Shown here: positions 20,464 through 29,360 of the stretch, piece by piece
Layout of the letters: the number at the start of each line of letters is the position of its first letter
Numbering within the stretch: position 1 is the first letter of the stretch
Source: Actinoplanes solisilvae
GTDB lineage: Bacteria > Actinomycetota > Actinomycetes > Mycobacteriales > Micromonosporaceae
NCBI RefSeq assembly: GCF_003999975.1
Contig: NZ_RJAC01000002.1
Span: 62,001-126,000, forward strand
Direction of reading: 5' to 3'
DNA: 64,000 bases
Translations under genes and position numbers: made by a program
The notes under the pieces: model-generated
The model's database searches: none
What the model was told of the DNA's origin: nothing
What the model saw: the letters and a program-made list of their open reading frames with translations, nothing else

Positions 20464-20667
20464 TCAAGCGCCGGGCCGGTCGAACTCCCCGGCCCGCACA
20501 CCGGCGATGAAGCCGGACCAGTCGGTGTCGCCGAACGCGAGCACCGGACCGGAGGCGTCCTTCGAGTCACGCACGAGCACGGCCGACGGGACGGTCGCGA
20601 CTTCGACGCAGTGGCCCGCGGCTCCGCTTCGAGTGCTCTTACGCCAGGAAAGAGTGGCGTCCTGCAT
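20464..20667 (-). CDS. DUF397 small protein
   Basis: 67 residues with the DUF397 signature: LSWRKSTRSGAAGHCVEVA, VLVRDSKDASGPVLAF and WSGFIAGVRAGEFDR. DUF397 proteins are small partners of Scr1/WhiJ-type XRE regulators in sporulating actinobacteria, probably as antagonists. It follows the XRE gene by 44 bp on the same strand, the standard pairing. Confidence 0.92.
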   Translation of the reverse strand: MQDATLSWRKSTRSGAAGHCVEVATVPSAVLVRDSKDASGPVLAFGDTDWSGFIAGVRAGEFDRPGA

Positions 20668-20711
20668 CGTGGTTCCCCTTCCGAGGGTGTTAAAGGCACC
20701 CCCATTTCAGC

Positions 20712-21572
20712 TCACGATGCGGTCAGCAGGCGGAGCGCTTCCTCCCTCTCAGCGACAGCCGTTCGGCTCAACTCTGCCGACATCGAGCGTTCCCGCAGGT
20801 CAGACAGAGCGTCCCGATAGACGTCGACGTCGGCCGGCTTCACTCGGAAGAGACCACCGGTAAGGCCCTCGCTGTGCGCGACCGGCGCCCGCGTGCCCGC
20901 TTCGAACTCCAGAACCATGAACGGCTCGGTCATGCCCGCGTGCGCGCCGGCGCTGAACGGAAGCACCAGAAGCTCAACCCCCGGACGCCCGCTGGCCTCG
21001 ACCAGCCGCGCCAACTGCCGCCGCAGAACCTCACGCCCGCCGACCTCGCGATGCAGCACGGCCTCGTCGAGCACGATACGCAACATCGGCGGCGGATCCC
21101 GGGTCAGCACGGCCTGACGGGCCATGCGCAGAGCGAGGCGCCGCTGGATGGTCTCGGCCGCGCCGACATCGGCCCCGACCTCGATCACGGCCCGGGCGTA
21201 TTCGTCCGTCTGCAGCAGACCGGGGACGACCTGCGGTTCCCACTCGCTGATCAGCACGGCCTCGGCCTCGAGCGCGACGTATTCGTCGTAAGGGTCGGGC
21301 ACCGAGGACCGATAGGGCGTCCACCACGCGCGGGCGCGACCACGACTGGCGAGCTCGCGCAGGCGATCACGGTCCTCGACCCGTACGCCGTAGGTGGTCA
21401 GCAATCGGTCGAGATCGGGCTCGGTGATGCCGGTGTGCGCGGTCTCGATGCGGCTCAGCTTGGACTCGGACCAGCCGAGCGCGGAGGCCACAGCGGCCCC
21501 CCGGCGGGCACCACGAAGGCGGCGCAGCTCATTACCGAGCTCGAGCCGCGCCGTGGAGGTCGCCCTGGCCAT
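20712..21572 (-). CDS. Scr1/WhiJ-type XRE transcriptional regulator (DUF5753)
   Basis: About 286 residues. The N-terminal XRE helix-turn-helix (GNELRRLRGARRGAAVASALG, then WSESKLSRIETAHTGI) is followed by the DUF5753 domain (WEPQVVPGLLQTDEYARAVI, RRLALRMARQAVLTRDPPPM, VELLVLPFSAGAH, FRVKPADVDVYRDALSDL). These regulators act with DUF397 proteins in development and antibiotic control. The start is uncertain: ATGs at 21572 and 21584 are both close; an upstream ATG at 21653 would place the two palindromic operators inside the gene, so the shorter forms are favoured. Confidence 0.9.
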   Translation of the reverse strand: MARATSTARLELGNELRRLRGARRGAAVASALGWSESKLSRIETAHTGITEPDLDRLLTTYGVRVEDRDRLRELASRGRARAWWTPYRSSVPDPYDEYVALEAEAVLISEWEPQVVPGLLQTDEYARAVIEVGADVGAAETIQRRLALRMARQAVLTRDPPPMLRIVLDEAVLHREVGGREVLRRQLARLVEASGRPGVELLVLPFSAGAHAGMTEPFMVLEFEAGTRAPVAHSEGLTGGLFRVKPADVDVYRDALSDLRERSMSAELSRTAVAEREEALRLLTAS

Positions 21573-21605
21573 GCGGAACACCATAACGGCACATCGGTCG
21601 CTGTC

Positions 21606-21636
21606 TGCAACTTGCATTGCACGCTCTGCACTTGCA
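21606..21636. promoter_or_regulatory. Paired palindromic operator upstream of the Scr1-type gene
   Basis: TGCAACTTGCA (21606-21616) and TGCACTTGCA (21627-21636) are near-identical palindromes whose centres are about 20 bp apart, two helix turns. They sit 22-64 bp upstream of the candidate start codons. This is the expected place for autoregulatory binding by the XRE protein. Confidence 0.6.
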
Positions 21637-21713
21637 CGCAGGTCAGAGGCCATGAAGTAATAGAGGTCGGCTACGGGCTCGGGGTGGCGGCAAACACCAC
21701 CGACCCGAAGAAA

Positions 21714-21759
21714 CGGGTCCCGTCCGTTCGCTCGGACGGGACCCGCTCTCGTCCGAGCG
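21714..21759. promoter_or_regulatory. Two overlapping, mutually exclusive hairpins (attenuator-like)
   Basis: Hairpin A: CGGGTCCCGTCCG (21714-21726) pairs perfectly with CGGACGGGACCCG (21733-21745). Hairpin B: CGCTCGGACG (21729-21738) pairs perfectly with CGTCCGAGCG (21750-21759). The two share the strand 21733-21738 and cannot form together. They lie about 140 bp upstream of the Scr1-type gene, in its possible leader. Either could equally be a plain terminator for something now lost from the gene-free stretch to the right. Confidence 0.6.
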
Positions 21760-22671
21760 TTGAAGATCCTTAAAACCGCTTTCCCGTACGCCACGTGGAG
21801 CGCGACAACCGCGAGCACGACTCCTGCACGTCTCGCGCCGCCCTCTCCCGTCGTGGCCGGGCCCACTGCCGCGACTTTCGCCACGAGATCGAAAAAGCCG
21901 TCATCGCCCAGAGTCGGCCGGCGACCCCCGAGTCCTTGCGGCGAGGTTTGTCCGCTATGGGAAAAGGCACCGACCCCGAAGAGCGCCACTTGACCAGTCA
22001 CCCACACGAGTTAGCGATCGAGGGCATACGGGTCTTGAGCACACCGATGGGCATGAGCGAGCGGATCGAACCGCACGCGAACGGTGGCAGGGGTGAACCG
22101 GCGCGGCAAGGGCGGGATACGGCCCGCGCGGCAAAGGGCGGGATGCGGCCCGCGCGGCAGGCGGTGGCGCGGCGGTCGAGGTCGCAGCGCATTGACGCAT
22201 GGGCCGCGAAGCGCGAATAGCGAACGGGACGACAGGCCTAAGCCCGTCGCCCCGTTCATCCCCCCGGTTTGGTACCGCGCGCGTCCGTGGGACCCCCCGA
22301 TCACCAATGACGCTGCGTGTTTATAGATTCACACTCCGCACAGGCCATGTCAAGCAAATCCGGAAATTTCCTATTTTCATTGTCTAACTGGGCGTTGCTA
22401 ACGCTTCACCATCCGCCGTCAAGCAACCCGCCTCGACGGTAGGACCTTTCGGCCGGGCATCGACCCTGACAAGCGCTCTACTGCCCCGTAGTCGTCAAGC
22501 CCAGCCCGTACACACCTCTAGCCGCCCCACCCACCCGGGGAGAGGCGGGGCCGACCCTACGCTTCCCGGCGCACAACCGAGCCGAGTTATCCACAGGCGC
22601 AACGCGGCCACGAGCGGCTGGAAGTGCCGCCTGGGCGCCACGGGCGGTTCAGCGACGTAGAAGTCGGCCAC
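21760..22671. other. Gene-free stretch with short repeats
   Basis: About 900 bp without a convincing gene. It holds a two-and-a-half-unit tandem repeat of about 25-26 bp at 22101-22160 (units begin GCGCGGCAA and contain GGCGGGAT and CGGCCC), an A/T-rich patch at 22318-22388, and a copy of GCCACGAGCGGCTGGAAG near 22608 that recurs near 22715. ORFs here are Arg/Pro/Ala-rich shadow frames. No tRNA or rRNA was recognised. Confidence 0.5.
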
Positions 22672-22718
22672 GGCTGGACCGCGGTGGCTGCTCTGGTCGC
22701 CGCAGCCGCGGTCCAGCC
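22672..22718 (-). terminator. Long hairpin downstream of manA
   Basis: GGCTGGACCGCGG (22672-22684) pairs perfectly with CCGCGGTCCAGCC (22706-22718); GGCTGC and GCAG extend the stem inward with a small bulge. It begins 36 bp past the manA stop and probably ends the Trm112-SIS-CDF-manA transcript. Confidence 0.7.
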
Positions 22719-22753
22719 ACGAGCGGCTGGAAGCGGCCGCCGCCGAAAGCAGG

Positions 22754-23926
22754 TCAGGCGGGAACGGCGGCCACGAAGACCTGGCCTGTTCCGGCGACCT
22801 TGATGGCACCGGCGTCGGCGGGTGCGTAGGCCGCTGTGCCCGGCGTCAGTTCGACCGGGGTGCCGTCGACGGCCTCGCCCACGAACACGTCGCCCGAGAC
22901 CGCGAGAATGATGCGCGGCCCCGAAGCCGGGATCTCCGTGGGCGGCCGGGTGCCGTCCATGTCGATTCTGAGCAGCTCGAAGTCGGGGACCGGCACCGAC
23001 CACGTCGCGATGCCCGGGGCCACCTCCGTGCCGTGCAGGATCGGGTCTTCCAGGACCTCGAAGCGCAGCACGTTGAGCAGTTCGCCCACGTCGACCCGCT
23101 TGGGGGTCAGCCCGCCGCGCAGCACGTTGTCGCTGGCCGCCATCAACTCGACGCCCGCCCCGCGCAGGTAGGCGTGCAGGTTCCCGGCCGGCATCCAGAT
23201 CGCCTCGCCGGGCTGCAGCCTCACGTGGTTGAGCAGCAGGGCCACCAGCACGCCGGGGTCGCCCGGATAGTGGCCGGCCAGATCGACCGCCAGCACGGAC
23301 GACGGGTCATCGGAAGCCGAAGCAGCGGCCACCACCGCCTCGATCAATGGCGCCCGGTCGTCCGCGGGCCAGGTCAGCAGGGTCTGCACGGCCGTGCGCA
23401 GGTCTCCCCCGCGCAGCGAGTCCACCACCGGCGCCAGCGAGGCGATGCCGAACGCCTCGATCGCGTCGGCCGCGACAATCGGCGACCGGAAGCCGCACAG
23501 GGCCTCGAACGGGGTGATCGCGACCAGCATCTCGGGCTTGTGGTTCGCGTCGGTGTAGTTCTTCGGCAGGCCCGGGTCGGCGTCCTGCCGCGCGAAGGCC
23601 AGCTTCGCGTACGCCAGGTCGGGGTGGGCCTGCAGCGACAGCGGGCTCTCGGCCGCCAGCACCTTGAGCAGGTAGGGCAGGCGCGGCCCGTACGCGTCGA
23701 GCACCGCCTCGCCGAGCTGGCCCTTCGGGTCGTCGGTGATCAGCGCCTCGAGGCTGACCGGGCCGCCGGACGTGGCGACCGTGGCGGGGTCGCCGGGGTG
23801 GGCGCCCAGCCACAGTTCGGCCTCGGGCTCCGCCGTCGGGGCCGGGCGGCCCTGCAGCTCGGCGATGACGGTGCGGGAACCCCAGGCGTACGGCCGGACG
23901 ACCCCGGTCAGCGAGTAGACGCTCAT
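22754..23926 (-). CDS. manA: Mannose-6-phosphate isomerase, class I
   Basis: 390 residues starting MSVYSLTGVVRPYAWGSRTVI. Zinc-site segments of type I phosphomannose isomerases are present: LSLQAHPDLAYAKLAFARQD, NHKPEMLVAITPFEALCGFR, and MPAGNLHAYLRGAGVELMAASDNVLRGGLTPK. It interconverts fructose-6-phosphate and mannose-6-phosphate, feeding GDP-mannose for glycolipids and glycoproteins. Last gene of a minus-strand operon with a CDF transporter, an SIS isomerase and a Trm112-like protein. Confidence 0.96.
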   Translation of the reverse strand: MSVYSLTGVVRPYAWGSRTVIAELQGRPAPTAEPEAELWLGAHPGDPATVATSGGPVSLEALITDDPKGQLGEAVLDAYGPRLPYLLKVLAAESPLSLQAHPDLAYAKLAFARQDADPGLPKNYTDANHKPEMLVAITPFEALCGFRSPIVAADAIEAFGIASLAPVVDSLRGGDLRTAVQTLLTWPADDRAPLIEAVVAAASASDDPSSVLAVDLAGHYPGDPGVLVALLLNHVRLQPGEAIWMPAGNLHAYLRGAGVELMAASDNVLRGGLTPKRVDVGELLNVLRFEVLEDPILHGTEVAPGIATWSVPVPDFELLRIDMDGTRPPTEIPASGPRIILAVSGDVFVGEAVDGTPVELTPGTAAYAPADAGAIKVAGTGQVFVAAVPA

Positions 23927-23945
23927 GATCGACAGCGTACCGAGG

Positions 23946-24890
23946 TCACGGGGCTGGCGAGGACGGAGATGCTAGGGCGGGACGATAGACGTCGGGCTCG
24001 ATGTAGATGACCCGCGCGATCGGCACCGCCTCACGGATGCGGGCCTCGGCTTCGTCGATGCGGCGAGCCAGTTCGTCCGCCCGCTCCGCCCCGGGCACCG
24101 CGATCTTGACCGCGACCAACAGTTCTTCGGGGCCGAGGTGCAGCGTCTTCATGTGGATGATGCGTTCGACGCCCTCGCCGGCCAGAACCGCCTCTTCGAT
24201 GCGGCGGGTCGACTCGGCGCTCGCGCTCTCGCCCAGCAGCAGGCTCTTGGTCTCGATGGCCAGGATCACCGCGATCGTCACCAGCAGCAGGCCGATCGCC
24301 GCGGTGCCGATGCCGTCCCACACGCCGTTGTCGGTGATCAGCGTGAGGGACACCCCGAACAGCGCGAAGACCAGGCCGAGCAGTGCGCCCGAGTCTTCGA
24401 GGAGCACGACCGGGAGTTCGGGCGCCTTCGCCCGGCGCACGAAGTTGACCCAGGAGGTCGTACCCCGGGTGCGGTTGGACTCACGGATCGCGGTGATGAA
24501 CGAATAGGTCTCGAGGCCGATCGCGACCACCAGCACCAGGACCGGGACCCACTTCCAGCTCTCGATCGGCTCGGGATGCTGGATCTTGTGCCAGGCCTCG
24601 TAGAGCGCGAACAGGCCGCCGACGCTGAACAGAATGATCGAGACGATGAACGCGTAGATGTAGCGTTCCCGCCCGAACCCGAAGGGGTGCTCGGGGGTGG
24701 CCTGGCGGCGGGACCGTTTGCCGCCGATGAGAAGCAGTAGCTGATTACCCGAGTCGGCCACCGAGTGGATCGCCTCGGCCAGCATCGACGACGAGCCGGT
24801 GAGCAGCCAGGCGACGAACTTCGTGACCGCGATCCCGATGTTCGCTGTCAGGGCCGCGACGATCGCCCTGGTGCCGCCTTCAGCACTCAC
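23946..24890 (-). CDS. Cation diffusion facilitator (CDF) transporter
   Basis: 314 residues with six predicted membrane segments. Segment 2 carries EAIHSVADSGNQ with the metal-site His and Asp, and segment 5 carries GIGTAAIGLLLV. A cytoplasmic C-terminal domain (EGVERIIHMKTLHLGPEELL) matches the CDF dimerisation fold. HPFGFGRERYIYAF after segment 2 is typical. CDF proteins export Zn, Mn or Fe in exchange for protons. It lies 19 bp upstream of manA. Metal specificity cannot be read from sequence; a link to metal-dependent ManA is possible. Confidence 0.92.
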   Translation of the reverse strand: MSAEGGTRAIVAALTANIGIAVTKFVAWLLTGSSSMLAEAIHSVADSGNQLLLLIGGKRSRRQATPEHPFGFGRERYIYAFIVSIILFSVGGLFALYEAWHKIQHPEPIESWKWVPVLVLVVAIGLETYSFITAIRESNRTRGTTSWVNFVRRAKAPELPVVLLEDSGALLGLVFALFGVSLTLITDNGVWDGIGTAAIGLLLVTIAVILAIETKSLLLGESASAESTRRIEEAVLAGEGVERIIHMKTLHLGPEELLVAVKIAVPGAERADELARRIDEAEARIREAVPIARVIYIEPDVYRPALASPSSPAP

Positions 24891-24911
24891 GTGGAACCAC
24901 CAACCCCAGGA

Positions 24912-26135
24912 TCACTGCAGCGCCTCGGGCAGTGGGTTCGACAGCTCTTTCATCTCGCTGATCGCGGGGACCGCCATCGGGTCGAGGCCGTGGGCCAGGG
25001 CGAGGTAGAGCGAGGCGAAGTCGGGCACGGCGGTGAGCGAGGCCAGGCGCTCCAGCGCGGACCCGCCCTCGGCGGTGAGCACGTCGCAGCGCACCCCGCG
25101 CCGCTCGGCCAGGGTCTGCACCGCGTCGGCCCGGCGCTCCTCGACGGCGACCGGCTCGTCCGCGTCTTCCTCGGGGTTGAGCCCGCCGTCGCGGAACAGC
25201 ACGAGCCGGAGCCGGGTCGCGTCGGTCTCCTCGGTTTCGGGGTCGGCGAAGATGTCGCGCGACGACTCGGCGAGCCCGCCGAAGACGCCGTCGAGCAGTC
25301 CGACCCGGCCTCGGCCGGCCTCGCCCAGCGCGCCGGCCATCACGGGGTAGCGCGCGTTGGCGGCCAGCGTGTCGGCGAAGCGGCGAGCCGCCACCGTGGC
25401 CAGCGGGGACGAGCCCCAGACGATCGGGATCGAGCCGGCCAGGCCCAGGGCCAGCGCCTTGGCCGGGTTGACGAACGAGTCGGCGCCGGGCCGGCAGCGT
25501 TCGGCGTCGGCGTCGAGCCGGGTCGCGGTCTCGGCCAGGTCAGCCTCGTTGACCTTGACCAGGCCGATCGCGCGGGCGGCGAGCAGCACCGGCACGGCGA
25601 GCCCCCAGAGGCTGGCACGGGCGGGCGCGCGGCGCGGCACGGGGAAGAAAGGTGCACGGGCGCGGGCGGCCATCGCCTCGAGTTCGGAGTCGGGGTTGCC
25701 GACGGCGACCAGCCGGGCGCCGCGCCGGGCGGCCGCCTCGGCCGCGGCCAGCGCCTCGGGGCTGCGGCCGGAGGCGGAGACCGCGATGACCACGTCGGCC
25801 GCGCCGACCCAGCCGGGCAGGCCGGGGCTGCGGTGACCGATGATCGGCACCGGGCAGCGCGGGCCGGCCACGGTCGACAGGATGCTGCCGGTCAGACCCG
25901 CGGTGCCGATGCCGGCGACGACGACCGCGCGGGGGCGGCCCTCGTCGGCCAGCATGCTGAGGTCGGTCTCCGCGGCGAGCGCGGCGGCCTCACGCACCTG
26001 GGCGCCGGCCGACGCCGTGGCGCGCAACATGCCGCCCGGGTCGTTGGCGAGCATCGACTTCTCGTCGTCGAGCGCGGACTCGTCGACGTGCCGGTGACCG
26101 TGCACGCCGGCGCCGCCCTCGAGCGGACCCGCCAT
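24912..26135 (-). CDS. SIS-domain sugar isomerase (phosphoglucose/phosphomannose isomerase type)
   Basis: 407 residues from the ATG at 26135, which overlaps the stop of the Trm112-like gene by one base. An SIS fold is indicated by VVVAGIGTAGLTGSILSTVAG and VVIAVSASGRSPEALAAA; the C-terminal half contains RDGGLNPEEDAD and LYLALAHGLDPMAVPAI. The matching mycobacterial gene (Rv3256c position) sits in the same manA neighbourhood. The Thr/Ser and catalytic Glu/His pattern was not fully resolved, so true isomerase activity is inferred from family and context. A longer upstream frame to 26234 is not supported. Confidence 0.85.
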   Translation of the reverse strand: MAGPLEGGAGVHGHRHVDESALDDEKSMLANDPGGMLRATASAGAQVREAAALAAETDLSMLADEGRPRAVVVAGIGTAGLTGSILSTVAGPRCPVPIIGHRSPGLPGWVGAADVVIAVSASGRSPEALAAAEAAARRGARLVAVGNPDSELEAMAARARAPFFPVPRRAPARASLWGLAVPVLLAARAIGLVKVNEADLAETATRLDADAERCRPGADSFVNPAKALALGLAGSIPIVWGSSPLATVAARRFADTLAANARYPVMAGALGEAGRGRVGLLDGVFGGLAESSRDIFADPETEETDATRLRLVLFRDGGLNPEEDADEPVAVEERRADAVQTLAERRGVRCDVLTAEGGSALERLASLTAVPDFASLYLALAHGLDPMAVPAISEMKELSNPLPEALQ

Positions 26136-26335
26136 CAGGCCGCACCGTCCGCACGGTCGCCACCGGCGGGCAGTCGCGCCTCGTCGAGCAGGAGAACCGG
26201 GATGTCGTCGCGGATCTCGAAGATGCGCCCGCACTCGGTGCAGGTCAGCGTCTGAGCGTCGGCGTCGTGGGTGAGCGGCGCGTGATGGGTGTCCGGACAG
26301 GCCAGGATGTCCAGCAGTTGCGGATCGAGGGCCAC
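26135..26335 (-). CDS. Trm112-family zinc-ribbon protein
   Basis: 66 residues from the GTG at 26335, VALDPQLLDILACPDTHHAP, with the second half TCTECGRIFEIRDDIPVLLL. This is the short Trm112/UPF0434 fold; one Cys of the first knuckle pair is replaced (CPDTH). Trm112 proteins activate methyltransferases, and bacterial versions are of unknown role. Translational coupling to the SIS gene suggests a shared pathway. The frame extends upstream through a 12-bp repeat to 26383, which is unlikely to be coding. Confidence 0.85.
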   Translation of the reverse strand: MALDPQLLDILACPDTHHAPLTHDADAQTLTCTECGRIFEIRDDIPVLLLDEARLPAGGDRADGAA

Positions 26336-26348
26336 CGAACGGCTCCTT

Positions 26349-26372
26349 ACATGACGAAAGACATGACGAAAG
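26349..26372. repeat. Two 12-bp tandem repeats in a divergent promoter region
   Basis: ACATGACGAAAG occurs twice without a gap, 14 bp upstream of the Trm112-like start and upstream of the GAF-regulator gene on the other strand. It could be a direct-repeat operator or a chance duplication. Confidence 0.7.
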
Positions 26373-26515
26373 GATGAGGCCACACGATCCTAGTGCGGTG
26401 GGGTCGAACGTTCATCGCGTTGGGGCCGGGTCCGATGGCGATAAGTACGGTCCGTGAAGACGGCTTGTCGCCGGGCGTGATGCGGGTCACGATGGGTGGG
26501 TCAGGAGGTGGCTCC

Positions 26516-27799
26516 TTGCCCAACCCGTGGCTCGCCCTCGACGCCGGTGCCGACCCCGTCGAGCGCATGCGTCTGGTCGGGCGTGCCCATGAGCGCTTCG
26601 TGACCGGTGAACCGTCCGCCGGGCCGCCGATGCGGTCGGTCGTGGCCGACTCGTGGCGGCGTTCCGCGGTCGCGCTGCCGAGCGCCGACGCCACCGCCCC
26701 GATCGAGCTCAGCGACGACGATCTTGAGTCCTATCGCGCCGCCCATCCGCTGGCCCGGGCCCTGCCGATCTTCCGCGACCTGCTCGGCGGCCTGGCCGAG
26801 GACGGGGAGCACCTGATGGCGGTCTGCGACGCGTACGGGCGCCTGCTCTGGGTCGAGGGAACCGCGAAGGTCCTGCGCGGGGCCGAGGCGATGAACTTCG
26901 TGCCCGGCGCCCGCTGGGACGAGGCGCACGCCGGCACGAACGCGCCGGGCACGGCCCTGGCCATCGATCACCCGCTGCAGATCTTCGCGACGGAACACTT
27001 CAGCCGCTCGGTGCAGCGCTGGACGTGCGCGGCCGCCCCGATCCACGACCCGGCCAGCGGGCGGCTGCTCGGCGCGATCGACGTCACCGGCGGTGATCAT
27101 CTGGCCAACCCCCACAGCCTTGCTCTCGTACGGGCCACCGCGCTCGCCGCCGAGGCCTATCTGCGCGGTCATCTGCCGACGGCGGCGACCTCGGGTCTGG
27201 TCGCCGCGCTCGGTCGCAACGAGGCGCTGCTTACCTTCGAGGGCCGGCAGTGGCGTCTGGGACGTCGCCACTCCGAGCTGCTGGTGCTGCTGCTGGCCCA
27301 CCCCGAGGGCAGCACCGGCGACGAGCTCGGCTTCGCTCTCTACGGCGACGACACGAGCCCCGTGACCGTGCGCGCCGAGTTGTCCCGGCTGCGCCGCGCC
27401 CTGGGCCCCGAGCTGATGGAGTCGCGGCCCTACCGCTTGCGGGCCGAGGTGGGGGCCGATTTCCGTACGGTCGTGCGGCTGCTCGAGCTCGGGCGGACCG
27501 CTGAGGCGCTGGAGGCGTACGCGGGACCGCTCCTGCCCTCCTCCGATGCCCCGGGCGTGGCCAAGCTGCGGCGGCTCGTCGATGACCGGCTGCGCTCGGC
27601 GCTGCTGGCCGCCCGCGACCGCACCCTGCTGCAGACCTGGCTGCACTCCCCGTGGGGCGCCGACGACCTGCAGATCTGGGAGGCGTACGCCCGGTTGTTG
27701 CCCTCGACCGCGGCCGACCGCCCGTTCGCCCTGGCCCGAATACGCGAGCTCCAACATGAATACGGTCTTGCAACGTCGATGCAACGTAGCCGTAACTAA
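26516..27799 (+). CDS. GAF-domain regulator with OmpR-type DNA-binding domain
   Basis: 427 residues from the TTG at 26516; AGGAGGTG lies 5 bp upstream, which makes this start much better than in-frame starts back to 26393. Residues about 40-60 contain MRSVVADSWRRS, the opening of AcoR-like regulators, followed by a GAF domain (RDLLGGLAEDGEHLMAVCDA to GAIDVTGGDHLANP). There is no sigma-54 AAA domain; instead a winged helix (VTVRAELSRLRRALGPELM) and a helical BTAD-like tail follow. Such regulators sit beside acetaldehyde dehydrogenase genes, as here, and probably control the aldh-DUF779 pair. Confidence 0.88.
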   Translation: MPNPWLALDAGADPVERMRLVGRAHERFVTGEPSAGPPMRSVVADSWRRSAVALPSADATAPIELSDDDLESYRAAHPLARALPIFRDLLGGLAEDGEHLMAVCDAYGRLLWVEGTAKVLRGAEAMNFVPGARWDEAHAGTNAPGTALAIDHPLQIFATEHFSRSVQRWTCAAAPIHDPASGRLLGAIDVTGGDHLANPHSLALVRATALAAEAYLRGHLPTAATSGLVAALGRNEALLTFEGRQWRLGRRHSELLVLLLAHPEGSTGDELGFALYGDDTSPVTVRAELSRLRRALGPELMESRPYRLRAEVGADFRTVVRLLELGRTAEALEAYAGPLLPSSDAPGVAKLRRLVDDRLRSALLAARDRTLLQTWLHSPWGADDLQIWEAYARLLPSTAADRPFALARIRELQHEYGLATSMQRSRN

Positions 27800-27832
27800 C
27801 GTCGGCCGTACCCCAGAGGTACGGAGGCTGTC

Positions 27833-29356
27833 ATGACCGTCTATTCCGCGCCCGGAACCGAAGGCGCCATCGTCAACTACGAGTCGCGTTACGACCACTT
27901 CATCGGCGGCGAATACGTGCCGCCCGCGAAGGGGCAGTATTTCGCCAACCCCAGCCCCGTGACCGGTGAGGACTTCTGTGAGGTCGCCCGGGGCACCGCC
28001 GAGGACGTCGAGAAGGCGCTGGACGCCGCGCACGGCGCCGCCGACGCGTGGGGCCGCACCTCGACCGCCGAACGCGCGAACATCCTCAACAAGATCGCCG
28101 ACCGGATGGAGCAGAACCTCGAGAAGCTCGCCGTCGCCGAGTGCTGGGAGAACGGCAAGGCCGTCCGCGAGACGCTGGCCGCCGACATCCCGCTGGCGAT
28201 CGACCACTTCCGCTACTTCGCGGGCGCGATCCGGGCCCAGGAGGGCACGGCCGGCGAGATCGACGACGACACGATCGCCTACCACTTCCACGAGCCGCTG
28301 GGTGTCGTCGCCCAGATCATCCCGTGGAACTTCCCGATCCTGATGGCGGTGTGGAAGCTCGCTCCCGCGCTGGCCGCCGGCAACGCGGTCGTGCTCAAGC
28401 CGGCCGAGCAGACCCCCGCATCGATCCACTACTGGATGTCGCTGGTGGCGGATCTGATCCCGCCGGGCGTCGTCAACATCGTCAACGGGTTCGGCGTCGA
28501 GGCCGGCAAGCCGCTCGCCTCGTCGAACCGGGTCGCCAAGGTCGCGTTCACCGGCGAGACCACCACCGGCCGGCTGATCATGCAGTATGCCTCGGAGAAC
28601 CTCATCCCGGTCACCCTGGAGCTGGGCGGCAAGAGCCCGAACATCTTCTTCGAGGACGTGGCCCGGGCCGACGACGACTTCTACGACAAGTCGCTCGAGG
28701 GCTTCTCGATGTTCGCGCTCAACCAGGGCGAGGTCTGCACCTGCCCGTCGCGGGCGCTGATCCAGCAGAGCATCTACCCCGACTTCCTGGCCGCCGGCGT
28801 AAAGCGGGTGGAGAACCTGAAGCAGGGCAACCCGCTCGACACCGACACCCAGGTCGGGGCGCAGGCCTCCAACGACCAGCTCGAGAAGATCCTGTCGTAC
28901 TTCGACATCGGCCGGCAGGAGGGCGCGAAGGTCCTCACCGGCGGCAGCCGGGCCGACCTGGGCGGCAACCTGGCCGGCGGCTACTACGTGCAGCCGACGA
29001 TCTTCGAGGGCAACAACGCGATGCGGATCTTCCAGGAGGAGATCTTCGGGCCGGTCGTGTCGGTGACCCCGTTCGCCGACTACGCGGACGCCATCAAGAT
29101 CGCTAACGACACGCTCTACGGCCTCGGCGCCGGCGTGTGGACCCGGGACATCAACACGGCCTACCGCGCCGGGCGGGCGATCAAAGCCGGACGGGTCTGG
29201 ACCAACTCGTACCACCTCTACCCGGCCCACGCCGCGTTCGGTGGCTACAAGCAGTCGGGCATCGGTCGCGAGAACCACAAGATGATGCTGGACCACTATC
29301 AGCAGACGAAGAACCTGCTGGTGTCGTACAGCCCGAAGGCCATGGGCTTCTTCTAA
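27833..29356 (+). CDS. Aldehyde dehydrogenase (acetaldehyde dehydrogenase type)
   Basis: 507 residues after ACGGAGGCTGTC. Rossmann and active-site segments are complete: [37 protein letters not shown] with the general-base Glu, and [13 protein letters not shown] with the catalytic Cys. The NAD-dependent enzyme oxidises an aldehyde to the acid; closest in style to ExaC/AldA acetaldehyde dehydrogenases used in ethanol catabolism. A DUF779 gene 4 bp downstream and the GAF regulator upstream support this. Confidence 0.95.
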   Translation: MTVYSAPGTEGAIVNYESRYDHFIGGEYVPPAKGQYFANPSPVTGEDFCEVARGTAEDVEKALDAAHGAADAWGRTSTAERANILNKIADRMEQNLEKLAVAECWENGKAVRETLAADIPLAIDHFRYFAGAIRAQEGTAGEIDDDTIAYHFHEPLGVVAQIIPWNFPILMAVWKLAPALAAGNAVVLKPAEQTPASIHYWMSLVADLIPPGVVNIVNGFGVEAGKPLASSNRVAKVAFTGETTTGRLIMQYASENLIPVTLELGGKSPNIFFEDVARADDDFYDKSLEGFSMFALNQGEVCTCPSRALIQQSIYPDFLAAGVKRVENLKQGNPLDTDTQVGAQASNDQLEKILSYFDIGRQEGAKVLTGGSRADLGGNLAGGYYVQPTIFEGNNAMRIFQEEIFGPVVSVTPFADYADAIKIANDTLYGLGAGVWTRDINTAYRAGRAIKAGRVWTNSYHLYPAHAAFGGYKQSGIGRENHKMMLDHYQQTKNLLVSYSPKAMGFF

Positions 29357-29360
29357 ACCG

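Noticed and set aside
21653..21655. Upstream ATG for the Scr1-type regulator
   Set aside because: It would put the two TGCA palindromes inside the coding region and adds residues not matching the family.
22011..22307. Short minus-strand ORFs in the gene-free stretch
   Set aside because: Arg/Pro/Ala-rich, overlapping in several frames and running through tandem repeats; no family similarity and no ribosome sites.
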